Part shown: piece by piece, positions 1 to 11,040 of the stretch | How positions within the stretch are numbered: position 1 is the first letter of the stretch | Layout: each line of letters begins with the position of its first letter | Source: Annona cherimola | Taxonomy: Eukaryota > Streptophyta > Magnoliopsida > Magnoliales > Annonaceae | Reading direction: 5' to 3' | Length of the DNA: 64,000 nt | NCBI GenBank assembly: GCA_030490835.1 | Contig: CM059975.1 | Coordinates: forward strand, 47,669,174-47,733,173 | Notes under the pieces: model-generated | What the model was told of the DNA's origin: nothing | The model's input: the letters and a program-made list of their open reading frames with translations, nothing else | The model's database searches: none | Translations under genes and position numbers: made by a program

Positions 1-588
1 CTAAACCAACAATCGCTTAGAGAGTCACCTTGGTGCCTTCCATATGACAACATGGCTCTATGCCTTAAAACATATGTAACATATAGCACAATCTCGTGCT
101 ATTTTAGGTAAGGTGTAGTCAACCTTAGCTATGGGGGGGTTTCTATGTAGAGTCCCATAACCCATCAGCTGTTCTACTTCCCTTCTATCCTTTGTCTTTC
201 CTTAAATTCTCCTGCATCCTGTTTCATTTCATCTGACCTCATATCATTTTTCCTTCGTATACCATCTATTTCATGAAACATAGCGACCAGCTACATTTCC
301 TTAATTAACCATATACTTGTGTCACAACGACACACAATATAAGACAATACATATCGTATGTGTCTTATAGTCTCAATCTATTTCTCGCATCATTTTTCAT
401 TTTTCTTCTATATCTGTCCATCAATCTTTGCTGAAATATCATCTTTGTGATATCAGACCTTTGCTTTCCATGCCTATTACCAATCCATATTCTGATACCA
501 ACTTTGTGACATCAGACCTATCCTTTCATCATCCTTTATTTTCTCCTTACCATGCCTGTTTACCAATCGTTGCTCTGATACCAAGCTC
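1..588 (-). mobile_element. Primer-site end of a second internal domain of the giant-LTR element (runs off left edge)
   Basis: This stretch matches 8428-9014 almost base for base, one G shorter in a G run near 127-133. On the minus strand it lies directly after LTR 589-6277 and begins with the primer-binding site at 572-583. It is therefore the leader of another internal domain rather than part of the LTR. The short open frames here have no recognisable domain. The element continues beyond position 1, so its outer end and any target-site duplication cannot be seen. Confidence 0.75.
572..583 (-). other. Primer-binding site, initiator-Met tRNA type
   Basis: Read on the minus strand this is TGGTATCAGAGC, the usual plant retroelement primer site matching the 3' end of initiator methionine tRNA. 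It lies five bases after the LTR end (…GCGCCACA, position 589). This fixes both the element's orientation (minus) and the inner LTR boundary. Confidence 0.85.
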
Positions 589-1550
589 TGTGGCGCCCCG
601 AACCGAGACGTCACTTCCTTACCTCAAGATCTATCGATTGGTAAATGTGAATCAGGATTGTTGCCCTGATCACGCGGCGGGTTTTTAATTGGAATATGTC
701 CAGAATTTTTTTTCGATTATTCATCCGTCATCATTCATAATCTTGACATGACAATCATCATACATTGCGACATTTCGCTTGTAATAAAAATCATCATTTC
801 ATTCATAGCACCTTTATATGCCTGTCGTTATACACTGAATCATTGTATAAATCATACTTTCATACATTAAGTCATTAATTCACATGAACTTATAACTCTA
901 GCTAAGTTCGGATATACATAAACACCTAGTATCTTTTCATGCCTTCCTGCCGTGAAAGTTTTCTTAACTTAGGCATCACAATTTACATCCATACATCCAT
1001 ACATTCAACCATTGAATCATTTTTAGAACTTAATATTCTTATTAAGTTCACATACACATTAGCTTACCTTAGCATATTTATGCTTTTTCATTCCTCATAG
1101 CCTTCAAGGCTATCATCATGTACCTTCCTCCATGTCTGAGGTTCGCAACCTTCTGAGTCTCCTTAGTACCTGTCTAAGGGTTTGGAAAACAAAACGTGAG
1201 TGACAACTCAGTAAGCAAGCATTTTAGGGCAAGGCTTCTTGAAAACCTTTTTCATAAACATTGGGAATACCTTGTTCCTGAGGACATGCATATGTCCTAA
1301 AATACCATCATGAAATCCTTTATTATAAGGACAATTTCAAGTCCTTGAATGCTTTCATAAAGCATTCATTCTTAAAATCATTTACAAGCCGCGCCTGGGC
1401 TTGTTTAGGCAAAACATATACATTTTACCTTTAATGATGAGTTTCCATTAATCTTATATGAACATTTTTAATGTTCATAGCCATTACATGAAATCATTCG
1501 GTTGCCAGTGGACATTTTCCGTCCAAAACAACATAAATACTTAGGCAACG

Positions 1551-1960
1551 GAGACATCTCATGTCTCAAAACATCATTAACATAAACCATCATAAAATTC
1601 CTTAGCCAAGAGACATTTTATGTCTCAAAACATCATTAACGTAAGCCCTCATAAAATTCCTTAGCCAAGAGACATTTCATGTCTCAAAACATCATTCACA
1701 TAAGCCATCATAAAACCAAGAGACATTTCATGTCTCAAAACATCATTCACATAAGCCATCATAAAATCAAGAGACATTTCATGTCTCAAAACATCATTCA
1801 CATAAGCCATCATAAAATCAAGAGACATTTCATGTCTCAAAACATCATTTACATAACCTTATTGGCAATGGACATTCATATGTCCTTAAACATCAATCAC
1901 ATAAGCCTTTCTCGGCAAAGGACATTCTCATGTCCAAAAACATTCTTTATTTAGGCTCTT
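1551..1960 (-). repeat. Hairpin minisatellite in LTR copy A
   Basis: About eight tandem units run through here: two of 59 bp, three nearly identical of 51 bp, then diverged ones. Each starts with a perfect hairpin word, GAGACAT-TTC-ATGTCTC, or the shorter GACAT/ATGTC form. This is followed by an AAAACATCATTNACATAAGCC-type spacer. The hairpin is kept better than the spacer length. Confidence 0.85.
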
Positions 1961-2366
1961 TTAGAAATGAACATAAATCCTTTTCATAATTCCCCGTCTT
2001 GGGGCTTGTTTATAGCAAACAAGGAAAACCATTTTCATGAATGCATTTGCATAAACACATTTCGTTTAATTCTTGTTATTTACACTTTTGTGTAAAACCC
2101 CCTTTCTTTTAGGGTAACCATTTCATAAAAATCCCTTTAGGATACTTTCATAAAATCATGTTTTCATAACCCAATCCTTGGGCTTTTCAGAAATAAAACA
2201 TAAGCAAATGCATTTCTCTCCATCCAGTAGTGACACTTAGCAAGTGATCATGCTACCTTTTGGAAGAGAATCCTTAACAGCACGCTAGCCAGGCGGCTGT
2301 TCACTTATCCTGCTCCCATCTCAGGGAGGGCGCCGCTGGCACTCCTGCCATCCCTTAGCGACTTGG

Positions 2367-2378
2367 CCTTATATAGAG
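2367..2378 (-). promoter_or_regulatory. Probable LTR promoter TATA box, copy A
   Basis: The minus strand reads CTCTATATAAGG next to the most GC-rich part of the LTR (about 2280-2420). This is a good plant TATA box. Transcription would start near 2340, giving a U3 of about 3.9 kb and an R-U5 of about 1.75 kb. The start site is inferred, not seen. Confidence 0.5.
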
Positions 2379-2450
2379 TGGGCCCCGGTCATCCCAACCG
2401 TGCTCTACAACCAGCCTATTCCTTGTACCGGTGCACCGTACGTTATCCTG

Positions 2451-2614
2451 ACGAACCGCAGTCCGTTTTGGTTTGAAGAACCACAGACCGCAGCCCATGT
2501 TCTTTTAAACCGGGATCACAGACCGCAGCCTGCATCCATATGCACAAAAATCATAGACCGAAGTCTATATTTAACAATTATTTTCAAAAACACATCACAG
2601 ACCGCAGTCTGTGT
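2451..2614. repeat. ACCGCAG-type short repeat block, copy A
   Basis: The motif CACAGACCGCAG or a variant occurs five times in about 160 bp at uneven spacing. Some copies read as partial palindromes (CAGACCGCAGTCTG). The block sits just outside the TATA box on the U3 side, where enhancer-like repeats of LTR promoters are often found. A regulatory role is inference. Confidence 0.6.
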
Positions 2615-5559
2615 CAACTCGTAAGCGAGCGCACCCACTTTAACAAGTTGTTATTTGAAATCCAGTTTTAGGATGACCTTCCTTAAATTCCTTTAGAAAA
2701 GTTTTGAGTAAAATATTTTGATAAACATTTGAAATGTTTGAGAAACAATACATCTTAAAATCCTTTTAATAAAAGAATTTCAAATCCTTTGGATTTTCAT
2801 AAATAAAACATATTTTTCTCTAATATTTTCTTGGTTTCTATTTCAGGACCTTTTGTTTACAAAAGTTATGCAATTACGCTATCCCCTTGTCCTTCACCTA
2901 AAAATTTAATAATTGTCCACATATCAATCATTTTCACATAGAGGAAAATTGCATAGTCTTTTGCATGCCATCAAGCAACCTGAAATTAAACCATTTTATG
3001 AAATCAATCAGAGGAGGTTGGTCATCCATAAATCCCTTTCAACACATCCGTAGAAACATTTTTCCAACATTTTCAACATAGATTTCCTTATCCAAAGGAA
3101 ACCAAAACTGTTCAAATATCATTTCAAAACATGTGGGACTATGTCCAAAACATAATTTAATACTGAATTATCTTGACCTAGTAAAACAAATCTTTTTCAT
3201 CATTGTTTATCGCGAGTTATTGTAGAAATAACTCAAAACTCATTTACCAAACATATTTTGCGAAAAAGGGTAAAATTCCCATTTTCTTATAAAACGCTGT
3301 TGAACCATATCATATAGAACTTGCTTCCTCAAAAGCAAATTCTTAAAACCATCGATATCAAACATGAAATCCTTAAAACAACATTAACATGGAGAACTTG
3401 CTTACTCATAAGCAAAATTTCTCAATTCCATTAACATGAAGCATTCCCATCCTTGGCAACACTTAGGATAAATTATTTATCTTAAGAAGTGTCGCTTGCT
3501 TCCCATGAAGCAAACCTTGAGACTTTTCATTAAAGTCATCATTTTTCAAAGCTTATGGCTTTGCATTAAAGCCGTCATATTCAAAACTTGTGCTTGCCCA
3601 TTCGTTAAAACATAATCATAAACATAGACATTTCAATCATATCAATCACATAGAAAGAAAATGCATTTTAGAAAGTTTGCTTGCTTACCTGAGATCGCCA
3701 TAATCCCTTTTCCTTCCATTCTTTTCCTTGCCTACATGAACATAATATGGTTTTTCATATATTTCTTGTCATTGCATTCCATTTAGTTTTCCAACCCATT
3801 TTCATTAGCATATATCCTTCATAATTCATCATACACATATATGGCTTAATTTGCATATATTAGCACCGTTTTCACACATTTGGCTATCACACATCATAGC
3901 CTATACATATAACATGCACATAACCCTAAAATTAGGGTATCCATTCCATATGCATCATTTATAGCTTTATTAAGCTTACTTTGCAATTTTTCCCATCTTT
4001 TCCAAAAATACACATACAGGTGTTTCTTCTACGTACATAGCATTGCCTAAACTTCATAATTCAAATCCAAACTTTTGGATTAATAACATGTAATTCCAAA
4101 CAGATCCATAAACATGGATTTCATCTCATTTTCATGCATTTTTTGCATAAAATCATTTTTCATAAATCATTCATCACCCGTTTATCATTATCCCTTCACA
4201 TAAGCTCATTTAGCACTTAAACATGATGCATTTCTTAAAATTTCTTAACTGAGAAATTTAACCCATTTTCCAGAGGGTTAATTACCCTTTAATACCACTT
4301 TACTTAAGGTATTTTCATGGGGTTTAAATCCATTTTCCATAGGTTTCCAAAACAGTTAGTTTGGAACCCACTTTTAACCCGTTTAACGTGTCCTTTGACA
4401 CATAACCTTAGGTCATTATATAAATCCGAAATTTCAGCATATAATCTCACTTTTACTGATCCATATTTAATTATTTAACACATAACTAAATTTGGATCAT
4501 TTCTACACACGTTTCATATTTCTTTTTGATTTCTTTCTCAAACTAACCACATATGCTGAAATCAGGCGTGCTGAAATCTTAAAATCTTGAATTAATATCA
4601 AATCAAGTATTTTTGATCTGAAATTTCTACCATACCTTAATAACTTCATAAATTAACTTTCATAAAATTTTCAGCACGAAATATTAACATTACATATTTA
4701 TTTGGGGATTTTTACCTTGCTGAACAGTAAACTCCATTTCCAGTCAGCCTGAATGACGTTATTTATGGGGTCTATTTAAACCCATCAAAACCTCATTTTT
4801 AATTTTTTCATGTTATCCCCAATATGTCTTGTATATCCTGTAAAATTTTCAGCCCTAAAAAACTTGTAGAAAATTTATTAAAAATCATTTTCTACAGCTG
4901 ATCCTGTAACCCGTTTTACCCTGTTTGGGCTAATATTAACGGATTTTTAATTTCCAACATAAATATCCTTTTAAGCTGAAAATTGGGTATTTCCTTAATA
5001 ATATCATGAGGATTGTTCTCAAAAAATTTGATGATAAAAATAATCCATTTACTGTTCCGAACATAATTTAATTTTCAATATCATATACTTACTTGAACTT
5101 GAGTGGATTCAATCCAAAATTGAGAAGCTTGCTTTCCTCCACTTCTCCTCTTTCTTTCTTCCTCTTTTTCCCTTGAATTCCCTTGGTTTTCCTCTGCTTG
5201 GCACGTTCAAGGGGTTGGGGGTTAGAAAATTTGCTTTCTTGCTAAGCAAGAAAAACTCCTTGTGCATTCACACCTTCACTCTCTCTCTCTCTCTCCACAT
5301 GCACGATCACCCTTGTGTAGCTGGATTTTCCAGCTTTGTGGGCCCCACTTGTGCTGCAATTCCACACACTTAAATGCACCCTTATCTACCTTATGTGTTG
5401 GTACAATTACAGCCAAGTAAAATGGGTTTTTACCATTTTCTAAAAATCAAAAAGGCAACTTTAATCACAACCATCCACTTGTCCACAATTGCCTTTCTTT
5501 GCTTAGCCCTTAAGCAACTTGTTACTTGCTCTCCAAGAAAGCCATTTCTCATGATAATT

Positions 5560-5985
5560 AACTTAATCCATTCCATTCATCTCATAGATTTCATAATTTT
5601 ATTCCATCGTTTCAAATTTCATCTCAATCCGACGTTTCTACGTCAAGTTATGACCACTTGAATATATCTTTTGGATTTGGGAATACAAATAATTAATTAG
5701 CACCCTAATCCTATCATTATTCCCTTAATCCAATCCATTCAACATAAACATCTCATAATTTTATTCAACCGTTTCAAATTTCAACTCAATCCGAGTTTTC
5801 TAGCTCCCGTACACGCGTTTGAAGTTAACGGTTTGAAATGAACATATACTTAAAAATTCATAATTCTCATTTCATCAAGAATTTTCATAATCTTTTCATT
5901 CCATAATACCAATCCTAATATTAACAATCTTCATTTCAAATTTCACTTGAATCCGCCTTTTAGGCGTTGAGTTATGAATTTTCCA
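5560..5985. repeat. Degenerate tandem repeat of about 165 bp, copy A
   Basis: Three diverged units are seen near 5587, 5753 and 5900. Each carries TTTCAAATTTCA, then AATCCG, and two of them end in GTTATGA. A related unit lies outside the element near 15,350, in the flanking LTR-like fragment, which suggests the two LTR families share ancestry. Confidence 0.55.
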
Positions 5986-6277
5986 ATATTTTCCTTCACA
6001 CTTGACAATTTCCATCTTTATTTCCATAATTCATTTTAAATCATGAAAAATGATTTTTTCATGATATAATTGTATACTTAAATCACAAATAATTCATTCT
6101 AAACCCATTATCTCATTTAGGCTCAAAATGCTTAATCACATCATTAATGCTAAACCATAACCCTAATTGCACAATTAGCAAAAGTCATAAAATACCTTCA
6201 TAATTTCATGATTCATAAATAATCATCAAATACATGTTCAATGCATACATATGGCTTACTTGGGTTAGGGTTTCACA

Positions 6278-6291
6278 ATCCTCCCCCCCTT
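6278..6291 (-). other. Polypurine tract
   Basis: The minus strand reads AAGGGGGGGAGGAT immediately before the LTR start TGTGAAACCC. Upstream lies GGTTTCGGGACGAAACC, the same layout as the 3' end of many plant Ty3-gypsy elements. It proves the minus orientation and sets the LTR edge at 6277. Confidence 0.85.
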
Positions 6292-7529
6292 ATAACAGGT
6301 TTCGTCCCGAAACCTATTACATTTCATATGTCGGGGTAGGGCTCATATAACTTACTAACTTATTATCATTTCTAATATTCCAATGGCTCATTACGCTTCC
6401 ACTGCGCTACTCTGTCTTAGTAGCTTTTTTTTAGCCTTGGTCTAACAGATCCATCACTTGTCTCTATTGTTCCATGTTCACACATGGGTTTTTCATTGGC
6501 ATTTGCCTTTCATTTGTGTCATTCCACACTATTTTCACTTATACATGGAGAATTGCATCATTTCCCATCTTATCATAGGGTAAGTCTTAAGTTACCCATT
6601 CCAACATATCAAATAAAGATCTGTGACAATCATTTCCCTTCTTACACATACAATTCATATAATATCTTCATTTCTATAGCAAAAGAGCAAGCATGCTCTC
6701 ACATACAACTTCATATACATTTTAGCAAAGAAACCTTTGCTAACCCATTCATTTATAAAAATCTATAGCCATCATTTTCACATATCATTATGCATAATAT
6801 ATTCATTCTATAATATAGAGCAAAAGTCGCTCTCATATAGAGCAAAAGTTGCTCTCGTATGGAGTTTCATACATGAAATTTCATACATATCTTAGCAAAA
6901 GTCACTTTTGCCAAGTTATCCATTCCTTCTCCTCTTATAATGTCTACCATTAGATTTTACCAGCGTAGACTATCAATTAGGAATACCGGTATTAACCAGT
7001 CTAAAATATTTTCTTCTTCAGTTCCCTTTCTAGTTTTCCATAAACTAGTAAGCGTCCTTATCATTTTCAAATTTTCCTAACCTCATTTTTTATAGATATC
7101 ATAGAGAAATCATTTCTCTCGTATCTATCTTTCAATCACATTGGGATTGAGGAGCCTTCCGGCAATCATTATTGCCTTTATTTTCCTTCATTTTATCTAC
7201 CATCTCTTGCTATGATAAATACCAACTTTTGTGGTATCATATGTGTAATCTTCTTTTCCTTCTATGCATGTTAACTAGGCATAGTTTGCTACACCTTTCT
7301 GCAATAATTTGCAGAAATTTTCTATCAGTTATAACTATCAGTTAAGTTAACCTTTCTTATTCATTTCTTTTCTTACACCAGGTTCTTTAATTTTCAGTGG
7401 CAATGTATCCTTGCCCTGACTATACATGTTAATTACCAACATGTGGTATATCCTGATGTTCTATTGGAAGACATTTCTTAACAAATTCTTCCAAATTACC
7501 TTCTTTGATTATAGCATAATAGCCATTTA

Positions 7530-7711
7530 GGGTTTCCTATTACTTATAACCATTCCCAATCAATGCTTGGACATTTCATTTAACTACATGTTCAAACCTT
7601 GAACATGTTCTTAGGTTCACTCATCCATTACTCAGTCTGAATAAAATCTAATTCACCTGAGAACTTAGGTGGATACCGAGCTAGAAAGGCATCAATAACC
7701 TTCCCCTTTAC
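7530..7711 (-). pseudogene. Decayed Ty3-gypsy gag fragment
   Basis: The minus-strand frame from about 7711 reads KGKVIDAFLARYPPKFSGEL, then D…E, a stop, W..E..K..FKV. This follows the plant Retrotrans_gag pattern (FL..PP.F.G..D…E.W..E..K.F). At least three stops break it within 60 codons and no zinc knuckle follows. Gag packages element RNA into particles; this copy cannot encode it. I base the call on pattern recognition by eye. Confidence 0.55.
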
Positions 7712-8997
7712 TTCTATCTTATCATTATCAACCTTTAAGGGTTTGGGTACTAGGTAAAAATTTATTACCTATACCATTTTATCTTTTCCACCTGCTTCTA
7801 ATTGGTCCTGTTGGGTATTTTTCCAAAGGCCCTGTATTATTCTTTCTATCTAAGCCACACAATCTTGGGCGGCCTACTTGCACTGCTCTTTCTACCTGTG
7901 AGATATTACTCTTTGCGGTAACACCTCAAATCCTTAGACTTAGGGTTTATAGTTACCCGTTGTTAATGAGCTTATGGAATCACTTGTCCTGGTCATTTAG
8001 ATTTGCTATTAGCTTCTCTTCTTTCCTGTTGACTCTTATCAGTAACTACCTATCCCTTGTTCAAAACAAAGGCGATAAGCATTTAGTAGAATGCAGCACA
8101 TAACATTATGGCAATAACATTTCTCATTATAATTTTCATTCATATTACACATAGTCAACATGATCATTTCTGATCATGAAATCTTCATACATAGTCAACA
8201 ACATAATCTAGAAAGATCAATGATCTTTCCTTTTTTCATATACACTTAGCACTTGAATAAAATCAAATGCATTCATATTTTCATAACATCAAATATTAAG
8301 AGTCAAAAGAAACTCCCGTTTTCTACCTTTCTCATTTCTATCTTCACATTTCATAGTGTAAGGTTGCTTTTCCCTACACATATAGATTATATTTGCATAA
8401 TCTGTCACTTTATCATAATTATAAGCTCTAAACCAACAATCGCTTAGAGAGTCACCTTGGTGCCTTCCATATGACAACATGGCTCTATGCCTTAAAACAT
8501 ATGTAACATATAGCACAATCTCGTGCTATTTTAGGTAAGGTGTAGTCAACCTTAGCTATGGGGGGTTTCTATGTAGAGTCCCATAACCCATCAGCTGTTC
8601 TACTTCCCTTCTATCCTTTGTCTTTCCTTAAATTCTCCTGCATCCTGTTTCATTTCATCTGACCTCATATCATTTTTCCTTCGTATACCATCTATTTCAT
8701 GAAACATAGCGACCAGCTACATTTCCTTAATTAACCATATACTTGTGTCACAACGACACACAATATAAGACAATACATATCGTATGTGTCTTATAGTCTC
8801 AATCTATTTCTCGCATCATTTTTCATTTTTCTTCTATATCTGTCCATCAATCTTTGCTGAAATATCATCTTTGTGATATCAGACCTTTGCTTTCCATGCC
8901 TATTACCAATCCATATTCTGATACCAACTTTGTGACATCAGACCTATCCTTTCATCATCCTTTATTTTCTCCTTACCATGCCTGTTTACCAATCGTT

Positions 8998-9009
8998 GCT
9001 CTGATACCA
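8998..9009 (-). other. Primer-binding site of the complete unit, initiator-Met tRNA type
   Basis: This TGGTATCAGAGC on the minus strand lies five bases after the end of the 5' LTR at 9015 and is identical to the site at 572-583. Confidence 0.85.
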
Positions 9010-9976
9010 AGCTCTGTGGCGCCCCGAACCGAGACGTCACTTCCTTACCTCAAGATCTATCGATTGGTAAATGTGAATCAGGATTGTTGCCCTGATCACG
9101 CGGCGGGTTTTTAATTGGAATATGTCCAGAATTTTTTTTCGATTATTCATCCGTCATCATTCATAATCTTGACATGACAATCATCATACATTGCGACATT
9201 TCGCTTGTAATAAAAATCATCATTTCATTCATAGCACCTTTATATGCCTGTCGTTATACACTGAATCATTGTATAAATCATACTTTCATACATTAAGTCA
9301 TTAATTCACATGAACTTATAACTCTAGCTAAGTTCGGATATACATAAACACCTAGTATCTTTTCATGCCTTCCTGCCGTGAAAGTTTTCTTAACTTAGGC
9401 ATCACAATTTACATCCATACATCCATACATTCAACCATTGAATCATTTTTAGAACTTAATATTCTTATTAAGTTCACATACACATTAGCTTACCTTAGCA
9501 TATTTATGCTTTTTCATTCCTCATAGCCTTCAAGGCTATCATCATGTACCTTCCTCCATGTCTGAGGTTCGCAACCTTCTGAGTCTCCTTAGTACCTGTC
9601 TAAGGGTTTGGAAAACAAAACGTGAGTGACAACTCAGTAAGCAAGCATTTTAGGGCAAGGCTTCTTGAAAACCTTTTTCATAAACATTGGGAATACCTTG
9701 TTCCTGAGGACATGCATATGTCCTAAAATACCATCATGAAATCCTTTATTATAAGGACAATTTCAAGTCCTTGAATGCTTTCATAAAGCATTCATTCTTA
9801 AAATCATTTACAAGCCGCGCCTGGGCTTGTTTAGGCAAAACATATACATTTTACCTTTAATGATGAGTTTCCATTAATCTTATATGAACATTTTTAATGT
9901 TCATAGCCATTACATGAAATCATTCGGTTGCCAGTGGACATTTTCCGTCCAAAACAACATAAATACTTAGGCAACG

Positions 9977-10386
9977 GAGACATCTCATGTCTCAAAACAT
10001 CATTAACATAAACCATCATAAAATTCCTTAGCCAAGAGACATTTTATGTCTCAAAACATCATTAACGTAAGCCCTCATAAAATTCCTTAGCCAAGAGACA
10101 TTTCATGTCTCAAAACATCATTCACATAAGCCATCATAAAACCAAGAGACATTTCATGTCTCAAAACATCATTCACATAAGCCATCATAAAATCAAGAGA
10201 CATTTCATGTCTCAAAACATCATTCACATAAGCCATCATAAAATCAAGAGACATTTCATGTCTCAAAACATCATTTACATAACCTTATTGGCAATGGACA
10301 TTCATATGTCCTTAAACATCAATCACATAAGCCTTTCTCGGCAAAGGACATTCTCATGTCCAAAAACATTCTTTATTTAGGCTCTT
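9977..10386 (-). repeat. Hairpin minisatellite in LTR copy B
   Basis: This has the same unit order and number as 1551-1960. The array has not expanded or contracted since the two LTRs separated, which is surprising for a tandem repeat and supports a very young age. Confidence 0.85.
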
Positions 10387-10792
10387 TTAGAAATGAACAT
10401 AAATCCTTTTCATAATTCCCCGTCTTGGGGCTTGTTTATAGCAAACAAGGAAAACCATTTTCATGAATGCATTTGCATAAACACATTTCGTTTAATTCTT
10501 GTTATTTACACTTTTGTGTAAAACCCCCTTTCTTTTAGGGTAACCATTTCATAAAAATCCCTTTAGGATACTTTCATAAAATCATGTTTTCATAACCCAA
10601 TCCTTGGGCTTTTCAGAAATAAAACATAAGCAAATGCATTTCTCTCCATCCAGTAGTGACACTTAGCAAGTGATCATGCTACCTTTTGGAAGAGAATCCT
10701 TAACAGCACGCTAGCCAGGCGGCTGTTCACTTATCCTGCTCCCATCTCAGGGAGGGCGCCGCTGGCACTCCTGCCATCCCTTAGCGACTTGG

Positions 10793-10804
10793 CCTTATAT
10801 AGAG
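10793..10804 (-). promoter_or_regulatory. Probable LTR promoter TATA box, copy B
   Basis: CTCTATATAAGG on the minus strand. As part of the 5' LTR this is the copy that would drive transcription of the 6278-9014 unit. Confidence 0.5.
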
Positions 10805-10876
10805 TGGGCCCCGGTCATCCCAACCGTGCTCTACAACCAGCCTATTCCTTGTACCGGTGCACCGTACGTTATCCTG

Positions 10877-11040
10877 ACGAACCGCAGTCCGTTTTGGTTT
10901 GAAGAACCACAGACCGCAGCCCATGTTCTTTTAAACCGGGATCACAGACCGCAGCCTGCATCCATATGCACAAAAATCATAGACCGAAGTCTATATTTAA
11001 CAATTATTTTCAAAAACACATCACAGACCGCAGTCTGTGT
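10877..11040. repeat. ACCGCAG-type short repeat block, copy B
   Basis: Five ACCGCAG-type motifs, identical to the block at 2451-2614 and again just on the U3 side of the TATA box. Confidence 0.6.

Larger units (their letters stand above)
589..6277 (-). mobile_element. Giant LTR, copy A (3' LTR of the unit centred on 6278-9014)
   Basis: The LTR is 5,689 bp. On the minus strand it begins TGTGAAACCC and ends GCGCCACA, so its tips are TGTG/CACA. The polypurine tract abuts its start and a Met primer site follows its end. It matches 9015-14,702 throughout; the only differences I found are single-base homopolymer changes near 3133, 5817 and 5848. No long ORF is present on either strand. It contains a hairpin minisatellite (1551-1960), a TATA box (2367-2378), an ACCGCAG repeat block (2451-2614) and degenerate 165-bp repeats (5560-5985). 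Ordinary plant LTRs are 0.3-2 kb, so this is exceptionally long. Assignment to Ty3-gypsy rests on the PPT, PBS and gag remnant and is an inference. Confidence 0.85.
6278..9014 (-). mobile_element. Internal domain of the giant-LTR element, non-autonomous
   Basis: The 2,737 bp between the two LTRs run on the minus strand from the primer site (8998-9009) to the polypurine tract (6278-6291). No protease, reverse transcriptase, RNase H or integrase motif is visible. A gag remnant lies at 7530-7711. Short hairpin words are dense here too, for example AGAGCAAAAGTCGCTCT near 6820-6860. The size and lack of pol fit a large retrotransposon derivative that must borrow enzymes from a partner element. Confidence 0.75.

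Noticed and set aside
428..688. 86-codon plus-strand frame, repeated at 8854-9114
   Set aside because: It crosses the primer site and LTR boundary, runs against the element's orientation and has no domain.
1551..1960. CRISPR-like look of regular repeats with palindromes
   Set aside because: Spacers are themselves repeated and the array sits inside a plant LTR. It is a minisatellite.
3930..3960. Telomere-like CCCTAAAATTAGGG
   Set aside because: A single hairpin word of the kind that fills the LTR, not a telomere repeat array.
5173..5661. Plus-strand frames of 66 and 95 codons in the LTR, repeated at 13,598-14,086
   Set aside because: They are identical only because the LTRs are identical. 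They are antisense to the element, with low-complexity Ser/Leu runs and no domain.
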